Notes: generated by a model not told the origin, from the letters alone. DNA of 64,000 nucleotides from Volutella citrinella (GCA_034401135.1 JAWZSP010000001.1:744001-808000); one strand, 5' to 3'. Positions 21,741 through 32,632 are shown, counted from the stretch's first letter. Numbers and translations are program-made.

Positions 21741-24700
21741 TAAAGATATATCGATTCTTTATATAAAAGAGGTAAGGCTCTTTTTTATAAAGCTCTATTT
21801 TTAGCTTTTTAAGAGTTTATAAAAGCTCTTTAAATTATAACTTTAGTAAATCTCTTATTTTATAAAGTACTTATAATAGTTTAATATACTTATTTAACTA
21901 CTTAAATCCTTTTAATAGCTTATAGAATACTAATTCTTTATACTTACTTAAGATAGTATTTAGGAAGGTATTTTTAATATCTAGTTATTATATATTTAGA
22001 TTAAATTAAGTAATAAAAGTAATTATTATTTAAAATAACTATATAACTAAAATAGCTATATATATATCTTAAGCTTTAGTACTTACTTAAAGGTCTCTAT
22101 ATATATAAATATATACTTTATATTTTTTTAGTTAGTTTTAATTATTAAGCTTATAAGTAAATACCTATTTTAAAAGTAATAAGTAAGAGGTTGCTTTTAA
22201 GTATTTAATTACTACCTAAGTTACTTTATTAATTAGTATTTATATTTTTTTTTTATAATTTTTAGAAACTAAGCTTTTATTATATAAGTTAGTATTTTCT
22301 TTTAGCTCTTAAGTACTAAAGGCAAGCTTGACTATTTATTATCTAGTTTTTTTAATATAGCCCCTTTCCTTACTATATACTTCTAATTAAAGGCTGCTTT
22401 TATTATCTATAGTAAGAATAAGTAATATAATAAGTGCTTAGATAAGCTTTTATTAAGTTATTTAAAGATTATATTAATTAACCTATTTTTAACTAAGTCT
22501 ACCTTATAATATAATTTTTAATTAAAATAAGTTATTTATTCTATATATTATCTCTTACTTATTTATATACTTATATATATTTATTTAAGTATAATCCTAC
22601 TCCTTTTTTACTTTTTAAAAAGTAATTTAAATAAAATATCTTAATTAGAAATAAATACTTTATTCTCTGTTTTTAAGCTATATCTATTATTATTAGATTT
22701 TATATTACTTTTATAATAGGGTTTATTACTTTTTTATTATATTATAATTTCTTTTTTTATTTCCTTTCTTAACTTATAGTTTTTAAAATTAAGAGAACTT
22801 TAATTAAAAGATTTAATACTTTTAACTATTTTTTAAAGTATACTTTACTATCTAATTATATTTTATTAAGTATTATTAATATATTAAGTCTATTTTAGTA
22901 TCTTTTATAGTATTTAAAGTCCTATTAATATTTACTTAAGTACTAATATTAATAGCTTTTTAATACTTTTAGTTATAATAATTATACTCTTAGATACTTC
23001 TACTTTTAAGTTTAAACCTATATTTCTTATTAAAAAGCTTTTATTATCCTAATTACTAAGTTATAATTATTACTTAAGCTCTTAGCTATTTATCTTAATA
23101 ATTTAATTATTAAATTCCTAGATTAAGAGCTTATCTAAGCTTTTAATACTAGGAATATAATAAACCTTCTTATTAAAGTGAATATTCCTAGTTATAATAA
23201 TATTCTTTAAGTAAGGGATTTAAATTTTATAAATATTAGTAGCCCTATAGCTTACTAAATACTTAATATACTTTTTAAAGCTAACTTTTATTTCTTTTTT
23301 ATTCTTTTTATTTTTATAATCTTAGCTAAGTAAATAAGTATAATAATTATAAGTATAAATACTATTTTAATTAAGTATTAAATCTGCTATTAGCTTAGTT
23401 ATAAGTAATAATATATTTTTTTTAAACTAGCTATATAATAGCTCTTATAATAAAATCTATTTCTATTTTTTATTTAGACTTATATTAAGTAAATAAATAG
23501 TAATATAAATACTTTTAAGCTATAAGTTTATAAAAAAGTTTATTTTAATAAGTATTAAGTTTAATTTATTTATAATTATCCTTCTTACTAATTCTAATAA
23601 GCTATTTAGTTTATATATACCTATTAGTATAAGCTCTATTTTTATACTTTTAAAGTATATTTAGTATTAATATATTATTTTACTTACTATTATAATTATA
23701 GCTTTTTTATTATTATATTATAAAATATAAATTAAAAGGCTAAATTATTTTTTTACTTAATACTTATATATATATAAAGTATTAAAAACTATAGTTAATA
23801 TCTTATTAAAAAGAAGTTAAGTTTTTATTATATTACTAAACTTATTCTTAATTACTAAGAGCTATTATTACTTATTATAAAATAGTAAGTAGTCTTAAAA
23901 ATCTTAATAAATATACTAAAAAAGGTATAATAAGTATTAGCTTAGTAATTTATATAATATAACTTATAAAGCTATAACCTATATATATACTTTATAATCT
24001 AAGTATATAGTTTTATTTATTTATATATTCTTTATATACTTTATAAGCTCTTTTAAAGTATCCCTTCCTAAGTAGCTTACTTAAAGATATTAAAGCTCTT
24101 TTTTATTAAGTTATACTTTTAAAAGGTTTTTTAAAGGTCTATAATAAGTAATAGTATTAATTATATATTTAAGTATTTAAACTAATACTTAACTACTTAG
24201 TAGTTATTATTAGTATATTAAAAAGCTTATTAAATAATAGTCTTTAAGTAGCTTATATTCTAAGAGAGTAATATTATACTTATAGATTAAGTTAGTAATA
24301 ATAGAGCTTTTAATAAGGGTTTTAAAATATAATAAGTAATTAAAACCTATATATTAAATCCCCTTTTTATATAATAGAGCTTTTAATATAATATTTATAT
24401 AAAACCTTTGTATAATAGCTATATTTATAAGCTTAAGATCTTTTAACTACTTACTTCTTAAACTATTTAAAATCTTTCTAATTATATATTTACTATATCT
24501 AGTAATTAGAAAATCTATAATCCTAGCTTTTATAAATTTACTTATAGAAAGCTAGAAGGTTCTAGACTTTAAAAGATTAATAGAATTAACTAAATAAAGC
24601 ATACTATAGTTATCTAAAAAAGTGCTTTATAAGAGTAGATATTATATAGTTAAAAGTATAGTATAGATACTTAAAGCTTTATCTTTATTATAAATATCTT

Positions 24701-26009
24701 CTAGGTTTAATATTATATAAATAACTTTACTTAGTTACTTAATTACTTTCTAAATATTATCTTACTTAATTTAACTTTTTAATATTAAAATTAAGTAAAG
24801 CTTTTTTTACTTAAAAGACTAGATATTATTCTTAATATAAGCTATCTTTATTAGTTTTAAAAAATAATAAAGCTTTTAATATAACTTCTTAATAAGTACT
24901 ATTTCTAACTTTAAGTATTTAAAAGGCTTCTATAAGTACTCTAACTTATAAAAGTATTTATTAAAAGATTTATTATCTTAGTATAAATAAGAGTAGTAAT
25001 TTAGCTTATTATCTAATTAGTTTAAGGTATTTAAAAAGTCTCTTAGTATTAAGAAAATACTCCTATACTTTAAATCCTTTACTTAAAATCTTATAATAGT
25101 TTTAAACTATTACTTATATTTAGTTAGTATTTTTATAAAAAGCTTTTCTTTACCTAGTTATTTACTTAAAACTAGGGCTTAAAGCTATTCTTATATTTAT
25201 TTAAAAATAAACTAAGTATCTACTACTTTAAGAAAATCTTAGATTTTAAGATTTTCTTAGACTTTAAGGATTATATATACTTAGGCTTTTATATATATAT
25301 AGTACTAATATATATACTAAACTTAGATATTTAAATTTATATATTTAGCCTTTATAAAAGATACTTAATAATTATTTCTAACTTACTTAATAATTATTAT
25401 ATTTAATAATATAAGCTTTTTTTTAAAATTAAGAATTAAGGCTTATAAAGTAACTACTCTTTTTAGAAATCTTAAGCTTTTAATTAAAAGAATAGCTTCT
25501 TAATAGATATTTTATTTAATAGTTTAAATAATCTAAGTCTAAATAGCTATCTACTTTTTCTAACTTTCTTAATATTAAGTAAAGTTATAAGTATACCTTT
25601 TTATAAAAAAACTAAGCTATTAATCTATAGTTTTTTTACTTAATTTAAGTTTATTATTATTAACTTATTTTTAAAAAACTTAAATAATATCTTATTTAAT
25701 TAAATACTTTAGAGCTCTTATTATATTAAATAGCTTTATAATTTCTACTAAATTAATTATATCCTAAATACTAAGGTTTTATATATAGGTTTTTAATATA
25801 TTAAACTACTTAACTTAGTTTATTAATTTTTTAAGCTTTTAAATAATTAAAAAAGTAATTTATTTATTAATTAAAATATTATCTATTATAATTAATTACT
25901 TATATAATAGATTAAAAATAAGAAAGTAAAATATAAAAGAATCTAATAATATTATAATTAAATACTCTATTTAAAATATTTAAATAGCTATTATATATTT
26001 TATATATAT

Positions 26010-26027
26010 ATATACTAGGCTTATAAT
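26010..26027 (-). other. Primer-binding site, mutated complement of initiator tRNA-Met
   Basis: Directly inside the sense 5' LTR the minus strand reads ATTATAAGCCTAGTATAT. Allowing only G-to-A and C-to-T changes it equals GTTATGAGCCCAGCGCGC, the complement of the anticodon-stem 5' half of a eukaryotic initiator tRNA-Met as I know it. Drosophila copia and several fungal Copia elements prime from such a half tRNA. The match is to remembered tRNA sequence and should be checked against this genome. Confidence 0.7.
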
Positions 26028-26211
26028 TATTATACTTAACTTAATTAAGTTAAACTATATAATTATAAAAATAAATAGAAAGCCTTATATTAATAAAAAA
26101 AAAGTAGTAAAGTAAATAGATTATTTAAATACTTATCAAGCTATATCCCTAATAAGGGTAGATTGGATTATTATTAATATAAGTTTGCCCTACTGGACCC
26201 GTTTTGTAACA
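26028..26211 (-). repeat. LTR (sense 5' copy), 184 bp
   Basis: Partner of 19577-19760. Here the outer (right) end, CTACTGGACCCGTTTTGTAA, is nearly unmutated and the inner end is mutated, mirroring the other LTR. Confidence 0.93.
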
Positions 26212-26216
26212 GAATC
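26212..26216. repeat. Target-site duplication, right copy (GAATC)
   Basis: Perfect copy of 19572-19576 directly after the LTR terminus AACA. Confidence 0.9.
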
Positions 26217-26883
26217 AGAACACAGGATATTACTGACTTATAGCATAGGACACTGAGGAATGGAATTCAAGAAATTGGACCTATCCAAGGTTGTCGGCTT
26301 CGTGCATCTGGGCCTTACGATTTCATGTTACGATACCACTACTGACATCCCACCACAGCTAATAAAACCACATGCATTATCGATGGTCTAAAAAATCGGA
26401 TGAATATTGGCGGGATATTTAGAGAGTGCCCCTCAGCCTATTGTAGATAGAGCGGACCTGAAGCTTCACGGATCGTGTTGAGAGCGTTATAGGTTCGATA
26501 TTTGGCCTGGAATATCTTGCAACTTTGGCTACATTCTTGTAATACCCTCTTCCAAATAACATTATACATGATATTTACTTGAGCGCTCCCATGTTCATGT
26601 CGAGACTTGTAGCATGTGACTCTTGTTGGTCAAGTGGCCACACCACGTGATACACACTGGACCCTGGCCAGGTACGTACCCATCCCCTACCCTTGCCCGA
26701 AGACCCGGCCGATGACGTCCGAGGCAAAAGAGCCGGACTTGTTCTGCAATTCCGAGTTTCTAAGCAGAGTCACCATCTCCAAGATTCGTCCACTCGTTCA
26801 ACCGCCACACAACATCCTACTTCCCTCATGCACCCTTAGACGTTGTCGCTAGACCCGAGAGATCCAGCCTCAAACATTTCTAC
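26217..26883. other. Intergenic between the retroelement and the next gene
   Basis: Normal base composition resumes at once after the LTR. One 78-codon frame (26616-26852) lacks family features. This is probably the promoter of the gene at 26884. Confidence 0.55.
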
Positions 26884-27600
26884 ATGTCAATTCCTCGACT
26901 GGCCCCGCGGCTGTGGGCCTCCGCATCCGCATCCGCATCCGCATCCGCGGCGACCACGACCAGAGCCTTTGCGACCGCGACGACGGCCGCATCACAAGAA
27001 TGGCCGCAGAGGACACCACTAGGGCCTTATTACGAAAGCGTACTTAGAACACCTGCTCCTTCATCACGTCCTAAACCACAAGAACCGCCGGCCGAGTCAC
27101 CAAACACCAACCAGCCAGCGTCAAACGCCTCCACATCCTCACCACCGCCCGAGCCGACCCCCCCGCCGCAAACCGCGCAAGAGAAAGTCAAGATAATTTT
27201 CGGATCCCGCCTCCTCGGCCCCATAGACAATAAGGAGCGCCTCGCCGCTCTCCAGTCCAAGTCGCAGCTCATCGCGGGCGTCCTTGTGCCACCCAAACCC
27301 GTCGAGCCCGACAACTGCTGCATGAGCGGGTGCGTCAACTGCGTGTACGAGCAGTTCCGCGACGACATGGAGGAGTGGACGCTCAAGAACTCCGAGGCGC
27401 AGCGCCGGCTGGCCGAGGGCGCCGGGTCCGTCGGCGCCAAGGGAGCGGGTTCCGAGGCCGCTTGGAGCGAGCCCAAGATCGCAAAGGATATGTGGGACGA
27501 CGAGGTCCTAAAGAACGTGCCCGTGGGCATCCGGGAGTTCATGAAGCAAGAGAAGCGTCTCAAAGACAAACATGAAAGGGAGCACACCGTGCGGGAATAG
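26884..27600 (+). CDS. Oxidoreductase-like (OXLD1-type) mitochondrial protein
   Basis: Single exon, 238 residues, ATG at 26884. The N-terminus looks like a mitochondrial presequence: Arg-spaced, Ser/Ala-rich, no acids (MSIPRLAPRLWASASASASA). A Pro/Ser linker follows. The core is the oxidoreductase-like domain (Pfam Oxidored-like), with VPPKPVEPDNCCMSGCVNCV and then YEQFRDDMEEW. Cysteines 145, 146, 150 and 153 form the conserved cluster, likely for metal or Fe-S binding. The C-terminus is charged. Human OXLD1 belongs to the same family. The biochemical role is not established, so the name should not be read as an enzyme assignment. A GCATCC hexamer repeated inside the presequence makes its length likely to vary between strains. 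Confidence 0.85.
   Translation: MSIPRLAPRLWASASASASASAATTTRAFATATTAASQEWPQRTPLGPYYESVLRTPAPSSRPKPQEPPAESPNTNQPASNASTSSPPPEPTPPPQTAQEKVKIIFGSRLLGPIDNKERLAALQSKSQLIAGVLVPPKPVEPDNCCMSGCVNCVYEQFRDDMEEWTLKNSEAQRRLAEGAGSVGAKGAGSEAAWSEPKIAKDMWDDEVLKNVPVGIREFMKQEKRLKDKHEREHTVRE
26926..26955 (+). repeat. GCATCC hexanucleotide repeat inside the presequence
   Basis: About five tandem GCATCC copies encode Ala-Ser pairs in the mitochondrial targeting region of the gene at 26884; length change stays in frame. Confidence 0.85.
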
Positions 27601-27977
27601 AAGGCAGTGTCGCCATTGTTGGGCCTTGGTACGAGCGGCGTGCGCTGTTTTGCCGGACTAGATAACAGGTTAGATTTTCTGTTCGGGGTATCCTGGCGTC
27701 CTTTGCATAGAACTTATGAATGAACGAATGAACAGTTTTTTGTACAATAGATGGTGAACGTGGCCACCACGTTTACTTTGACCAGCCTTTGTTGCTGGTG
27801 GGAACGGTTGTTGGGGATCAACGAACATGAACGATTCACTCGGTTTCGTTTCGTGATATATTCCGCAGTTGCTGTCGCACTCTCAAGAAATTATCCTCGA
27901 CATCTCAAGACAGGATATCCCTGACTAAAGCAGGCTTCAACATTCAATTCGCATCAATCTTACGACGGCAGTGAACC
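27601..27977. other. Intergenic, no gene seen
   Basis: 3' flank of the oxidoreductase-like gene and promoter of the gene at 27978. Confidence 0.6.
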
Positions 27978-29510
27978 ATGTCGTCCACCTACTGGTGGTA
28001 TCTTATGGCCGATAGCTCAAATCGTTCTGCCTCGAACTTGTATGAAGTCTTCACCTCCGATACTAGGGAAAACGTTCCCAAAGCATGCCGACTTCTCAAG
28101 CCCCTGGCGGGATCAAATGGCTCTCAGGTGTTTGTGACCCAAGACGGCGAGAATGAAGTAGTGAAGCTTTATCACCAGGCGGAAGACTTCAAATACGAGT
28201 GGCTCAATACAACAACTGCTAGGGATCGCATTTTCCGCCATTGGCCCGAGGCACCCGAGGCCGAGTCCTGCGACGACGAAGACTCGGTGCTCACAGGGCT
28301 TCAAGGGCCAAATGTCCCGGCACTGAGGTCGCTTATACGGGGCAGCGTTTCTATCGGCAGCTTCGGTCAGACGCACGGCTTCTCCATGGATTTCATCAGG
28401 CCGCTCACTACTCAACAGGTGATGGCGCTCACGGGCGCATCACTCGAATCAGGCCTGCACAAAATGTCTCTTGACGAAGCTGCCGTTGGTTTAGGAGGAT
28501 CTCGAAGCCTGCCGCGGCTGTACATGGGCCAGGTACGCCCGTTTCTTGAATCAAAGGAGTTACCAATTGAGGAAAACGCTGTATACCTGGATCAACTGAC
28601 GTGTCTGGAAGCAGACGTCGTGCTCGGCTGGTCGGCTATGATGGGAACCACTCTGGCGATTCTGCATTGGGGTTGTTATTTCGATGGGTGCGGCGTCAAG
28701 TTCACTCTGGGCACCGACGAGGATGGCGACATTTGGCCGTCGCTGAGCCGATTCCGCGAGTGCGGCAGAACACCCGGCGTCTCGCAATTCCCAACTCCAC
28801 GGGTCCTTGGTGCTGTCGTAACCAATCCTTGCTGGCCGAGGCCGCCCGAGGCGCCTACTCTTGAGGGCGTAACATGGGACAAGAGAATTCTGGGCGAGGT
28901 ATGGGACCGATTTGAGCAAGCATACCTCGACACCAGCAGAAGAGCCCTCCAGGAGGTCCGAAGGGCCGGTAGCCATGTCAAGAAATTGAGACCTGTCGAT
29001 CTGCACACGATGGCTTCGCCGAGGAAATTCATCCACGAGCTCAGACGCGGCTGGTGTCCAGATGAAACCGGATTCTACGGGTTCTCGGGGATTCTGGCCA
29101 ACGACGCCATTGACCGAGACATGAGTCCAGGTTGCATGGATCCCGGCTACGAATCGGAGGATTTCCCATTGTCGGACGAGCCGCCCGAGAGCTCGGATTA
29201 TGGCAGTTCTGGCGAGAGCGAAACAGGCTCGGAACCCAAGGCTGACCCAGACGGAACTTATCGTCCCCCTTGGGCCAGCGACAGTGACACCGATGACTAC
29301 CTTGATTTCGATAGCGACTGGGACAGCAACGATTCAGATGATGATCCAATGGATGACGATTTGGACGGTGGCGATCCGGAAGCCGAATACTCCATGGACG
29401 AGGAGATGGAAGTCGAAAGTGACGGAGCGCCTGATGGACCGGACGTGCAAGGCAACGAGCCAGGTCATGTCTATAGCGACGGCGACGTATCCATGGGAGA
29501 GGCCGACTGA
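27978..29510 (+). CDS. DUF3669-like fungal protein with acidic tail
   Basis: Single exon, 510 residues, ATG at 27978. The middle third (about 205-250) contains GWSAMMGTTLAILHWGCYFD followed by GCGVKFTLGTDEDGD. It resembles the A-x-LAILHWG...DG.DVEFVLG core of fungal DUF3669 proteins. Upstream, SIGSFGQTHGFSMDFIRPL fits the strand that precedes it, and downstream the region around 320-375 may be the rest of the domain. The last 130 residues are very acidic and repetitive (DSDTDDYLDFDSDWDSNDSD) and likely disordered. DUF3669 proteins are expanded in plant- and insect-associated fungi, often in variable regions, with no known activity. It lies next to the retroelement side of the window. The family call rests on motif memory only. 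Confidence 0.7.
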   Translation: MSSTYWWYLMADSSNRSASNLYEVFTSDTRENVPKACRLLKPLAGSNGSQVFVTQDGENEVVKLYHQAEDFKYEWLNTTTARDRIFRHWPEAPEAESCDDEDSVLTGLQGPNVPALRSLIRGSVSIGSFGQTHGFSMDFIRPLTTQQVMALTGASLESGLHKMSLDEAAVGLGGSRSLPRLYMGQVRPFLESKELPIEENAVYLDQLTCLEADVVLGWSAMMGTTLAILHWGCYFDGCGVKFTLGTDEDGDIWPSLSRFRECGRTPGVSQFPTPRVLGAVVTNPCWPRPPEAPTLEGVTWDKRILGEVWDRFEQAYLDTSRRALQEVRRAGSHVKKLRPVDLHTMASPRKFIHELRRGWCPDETGFYGFSGILANDAIDRDMSPGCMDPGYESEDFPLSDEPPESSDYGSSGESETGSEPKADPDGTYRPPWASDSDTDDYLDFDSDWDSNDSDDDPMDDDLDGGDPEAEYSMDEEMEVESDGAPDGPDVQGNEPGHVYSDGDVSMGEAD

Positions 29511-29691
29511 TGTATATGGTATAGTGATGAGCAGGATATGGTAATGTTTCGCCACTGGATGCATACAAATGGATGACTGTAGAACCTATAAATCAATTCA
29601 TATCTCATGGCCGCACCTGAAATGCGCAGTTACTCCCTCACGTCTTTTTTATGTTCAACTCCGTGCTTTATACAGAAACGAGAAACCCAGT

Positions 29692-30569
29692 CTATTTCTT
29701 GGCCTCGCGGGAGAGGCCATCGTGCTCATCAATGTCTGTGGCCTCCCAGGGGTAGCAGATCCAGACGTCGCCGACAGTCTCGGCAGCGGCGTAGCGCTTG
29801 GCGAGCATCTCTTCGGAGAGTGTGCCCTTCTTGGGCTTGTCCTTGTTCTGTCCGGGCGAGTTAGCGGGTGTTCAGCGCAGGCACGGGGCACCGGGGGTTC
29901 CATACGTGGAGGACAAAGATGCTGAACTCAGTCTTGGGGGCGTCGGGGCCCATGCGCTGGCGGGCCAGCTCGACGTCCTTCTCGAGCTCCTTGACGGCGT
30001 ACTCGAGGGTGGTGCGGGTGTCGTCAACCTCGTCGACGATGAGGACGCGCTTGCCGACCAGGTTCTCCATCTCGCCGAGGGAGCTCAGGTCGAGCCACTG
30101 GGTGCGGGTGACCTTGGTGCCGGGTTCCTCGACCTCGTCGGTGCCGAGCGACTCGTACAGGGAGAGGCCGATGGCCTGGATGGGGATGTTGGGCGACCCG
30201 GGCTTCTTGAGGAACGAGCGCAGGATGCGGGCGGGGACGTAGCCGCCACCGCCAATGGCGATCATGAGCTGGGGCTGGAAATCGGCGAGAAGCTGATCCG
30301 CCGACTTCTGGCACAGCTTGTGCACCTGGAGGACGAAGCGCATGTCAGCATCTGAATACGGGGACCGGTAGCATCAAGAGCGCGCGAGGCGGAGGCTTCG
30401 GTCGTCTGGCATGGTGGCGCCAGCCACCCGTCATGATGGCAACGACGTTATCATCATCCTGGCGGGGTAGGTCGACGATGATGGCGGGGTAGGTGTTTTT
30501 TCAACGGTGGTGGCGGGGTCACTGCCTAGCACGTACATCGTTGTAGGTAACGTAGACCTTCTCAGGCAT
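29692..30569 (-). CDS. HPT1: Hypoxanthine-guanine (purine) phosphoribosyltransferase
   Basis: Three exons (30569-30537, 30325-29906, 29847-29692) give 202 residues; all introns are phase 0. The enzyme transfers phosphoribosyl from PRPP to hypoxanthine or guanine (purine salvage, cytosol). The start MPEKVYVTYND runs into VHKLCQKSADQLLADFQPQL and IAIGGGGYVPARILRSFL, matching yeast Hpt1 closely. The PRPP loop VLIVDEVDDTRTT is at 105-117 with both acidic residues. The 3' exon encodes WICYPWEATDIDEHD, the family's base-pocket aromatic region. Xanthine phosphoribosyltransferase (XPT1 type) is the main alternative. Intron 1 is long for this window (211 nt) and contains a duplicated ACCTACCCCGCCA segment. 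The first exon is only 11 codons and easily lost. Confidence 0.9.
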
Positions 30570-31131
30570 CTTGACGGTATTTCCAAAGGATTCGGATCGG
30601 ACGGGGTATCGAAGTGAGGATGGAGGGACGAAAAGTGGACGGCTGAAAATGGGGGGGGCAAGAGAGAAAAAAAGTCGCCTGCGCTCGAGCCAAGGTCATC
30701 ATCGCCAGGCAGCTTTTTTTTTTCTGGCCTCCCCCATTGGAAGACCCCGCGATCGTCCACTGGCCCGGACGTGCGACCACAGGACCCCCACTGAAACCCG
30801 CTGGAAGCGCCGTCGGAGCCCGCCGACGCAGGGGTCATCGGTGGGTACCCCTGCCGGATCGGCGCTATATCTCGATGGGCCGGGCGGTGGGCGCCGAAGC
30901 GACCGAGGCGAGGATTGAACATCGCGAAGTCATCTTTCTAAGATAATACGTCCGGCCGTGGCCAGCACTGTATCGAACCGTAAGCCCTAGTCTGCATTGG
31001 CGAATCATCCTACACAGTTGCCATTGCAAGTGATGCATATCGTCACTCTCGTATTTCGCTAGATAAGAACTGTTGCGACTCTACTGCTCGGCAATTTCCT
31101 AAACGCTGTCCTTCTCGTTCACTCTTTACCC
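30570..31131. other. Intergenic, HPT1 promoter side
   Basis: Contains a run of T around 30713-30722 and GC-rich DNA; no gene seen. Confidence 0.6.
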
Positions 31132-31934
31132 CTAGAGGCTTCTTACGGCTTCCTCCATCGATCGCAACATTCCCTGGGGCTCCTGCGCGACTTCGCGGGG
31201 TACGTTGCCGATGACCTTTGCTGGGTTTCCTGCGGCCACTTTGTAAGGCGGCACGTCTTTGGTCACGATGCTTCCTGCGCCAACGACGGCGTGTGCTCCG
31301 ATATGGACACCAGGCCTAGAGAAAATCTTAGCAATGTGAGAGGGCGGAAAGGAAAACAAACTTGCATGATCTGTGCCCCAGAGCCGATCCACGCACAGTC
31401 CCCGATGACTACCTCCTGGCCGTTGCTCAACCTCTTCCCCATATCGCTGACATTGGTCGGGTGCGCAACTGATATGATGGTGACTCTGGGCCCAATGTTG
31501 ACATTTTCACCGATTTGGACGTCGCATACAGGTGTGTCAAGTATCGCGCAGCCGAAGTTGATGAATGCCGTATTCGCGATCCGTATCCGGACTCCATCCA
31601 TAGTCGATTCTGATGGGCGGTTTAACTAGTGGTGCCTGTGGCTTCTTGGATGGATCTTTGAAGGCTACCTCTGCCGTAACGATCTCGTTCTGGTGCTCTG
31701 TTTTCCCCTGGGGATCGACATCTGTACATTAGTCAAGGTCACACTGATTTTATCTGTCGCTGGGACTTACTCCTTCCAGGCAACATATCTCTCCGCAGCA
31801 GGCGCATCGTGATGAAGCTGGTTAAAAGAATGTACAGCTCTATGACATCTGTCTCGAGCGGATCGGAAGTCGTCATTACCGGCCTCGAAGTACACAGCGT
31901 CTTTCTCCTTGATGGATGTAGCAAGCAAAGCCAT
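31132..31934 (-). pseudogene. Maltose/galactoside O-acetyltransferase relative with frame breaks
   Basis: The pieces line up as one left-handed beta-helix acetyltransferase (NodL/LacA family, acetyl-CoA to sugar hydroxyl). Start 31934 gives SIKEKDAVYFEAG and AERYVAWKE, then a GTAAGT intron. The next exon reads VDPQGKTEHQNEIVTAEVAF and KPPIRIDYGW in one frame, then [34 protein letters not shown] (catalytic His) and IGSGAQIM in the next frame. A last exon has [19 protein letters not shown] and GNPAKVIG. Frames do not join: the first intron is out of phase with the exon after it, an extra base is needed near 31596, and the last junction fits only with another extra base or a 35-nt intron. Decay or assembly error are both possible. 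Family residues themselves are intact. Confidence 0.7.
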
Positions 31935-32632
31935 GTTGTTCTGTCACGGGGCGCACTTATGTAGCACGACGGGGAAGAGCGTGAAGCAACTGCGAGGTAA
32001 ATCTGACCGGGTTATATAGAAAGATAAGCAGTTGTGTATTCACTCTTGTATGTTTTGTTGTCAGAGAGTGGCTTGGCAACTCACCTCGTTGTCAGGAGCA
32101 GGTGTCCCGTGTGTCTGACATGCCGCTACTCGCGTTCAGCCCAATCGAGAAAGAAAAATATTCAAGCTCAAAGGCAAAGGCCGTTGTAACAGTACGATAC
32201 GGGATGCTAGTCAAGTCAATATGGGAGGTTAAGGAGAAGGCGACAATGCCTCGCTTGCGTCCCTTCAACTCCCTCCTGCTATCCCACTGCCCTTGTATTT
32301 GGCGATTCGATTTTGCGCGCTGCGCTTTGCATTTTCCACAGAAGCTCTCTCGTTTTTCTCTTACGCCCTCCTTCATCTGGGGGTTCACTCGCTCGCGGCC
32401 ATCCACGATAGAATGATTCACAGTCCTTTCCGCTGCCTCTCTAGCTTCTCTCCCACCACCCTCAGCTCCTCCTCCTCCTCCTCCTCCTCCTTCTCCTCCA
32501 CTTCCTCTTCCTACAGCCACTTCCTCTCCCCCAAAAGATCCATCTATCCCCCCCTTCTCCTCAAACAACCTGGGCCTCTCACGCTTCATCTACACCCCCA
32601 ACGAGAGAGTATCTCGCCAAGATAAACAACTC
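31935..32632. other. Intergenic with TCC repeat, no gene seen
   Basis: Promoter side of the gene at 32633; pyrimidine-rich. The opposite-strand Gly/Glu-rich frame is produced by the repeat. Confidence 0.6.
32466..32500 (+). repeat. TCC trinucleotide repeat
   Basis: About ten tandem TCC/CTC units in the leader region of the gene at 32633. Confidence 0.9.

Larger units (their letters stand above)
19577..26211 (-). mobile_element. Complete but RIP-mutated Ty1/Copia LTR retrotransposon, 6,635 bp
   Basis: Two 184-bp LTRs (19577-19760 and 26028-26211) bounded by TGTT...AACA and flanked by GAATC duplications define the element exactly. The interior is extremely AT-rich; by eye CA and TG are nearly absent, TA is very common, and the surviving C and G are mostly in CT and AG. 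That is the mark of RIP (C-to-T at CpA on both strands). No open frame of 60 codons survives. Read on the minus strand, 21735-21718 gives FYIDNI, the mutated form of the reverse-transcriptase F/Y-V-D-D box. In the same frame 114 bases on comes K-I-K-stop-F-L, where TAG stands for mutated TGG, giving the Copia-type WFLGI motif. Sense is therefore right to left, and the reverse transcriptase sits in the 3' half, as in Copia. It is not autonomous. Confidence 0.95.

Noticed and set aside
32092..32589. Gly/Glu-rich minus-strand frame
   Set aside because: Created by the TCC repeat in a promoter region; low complexity only.
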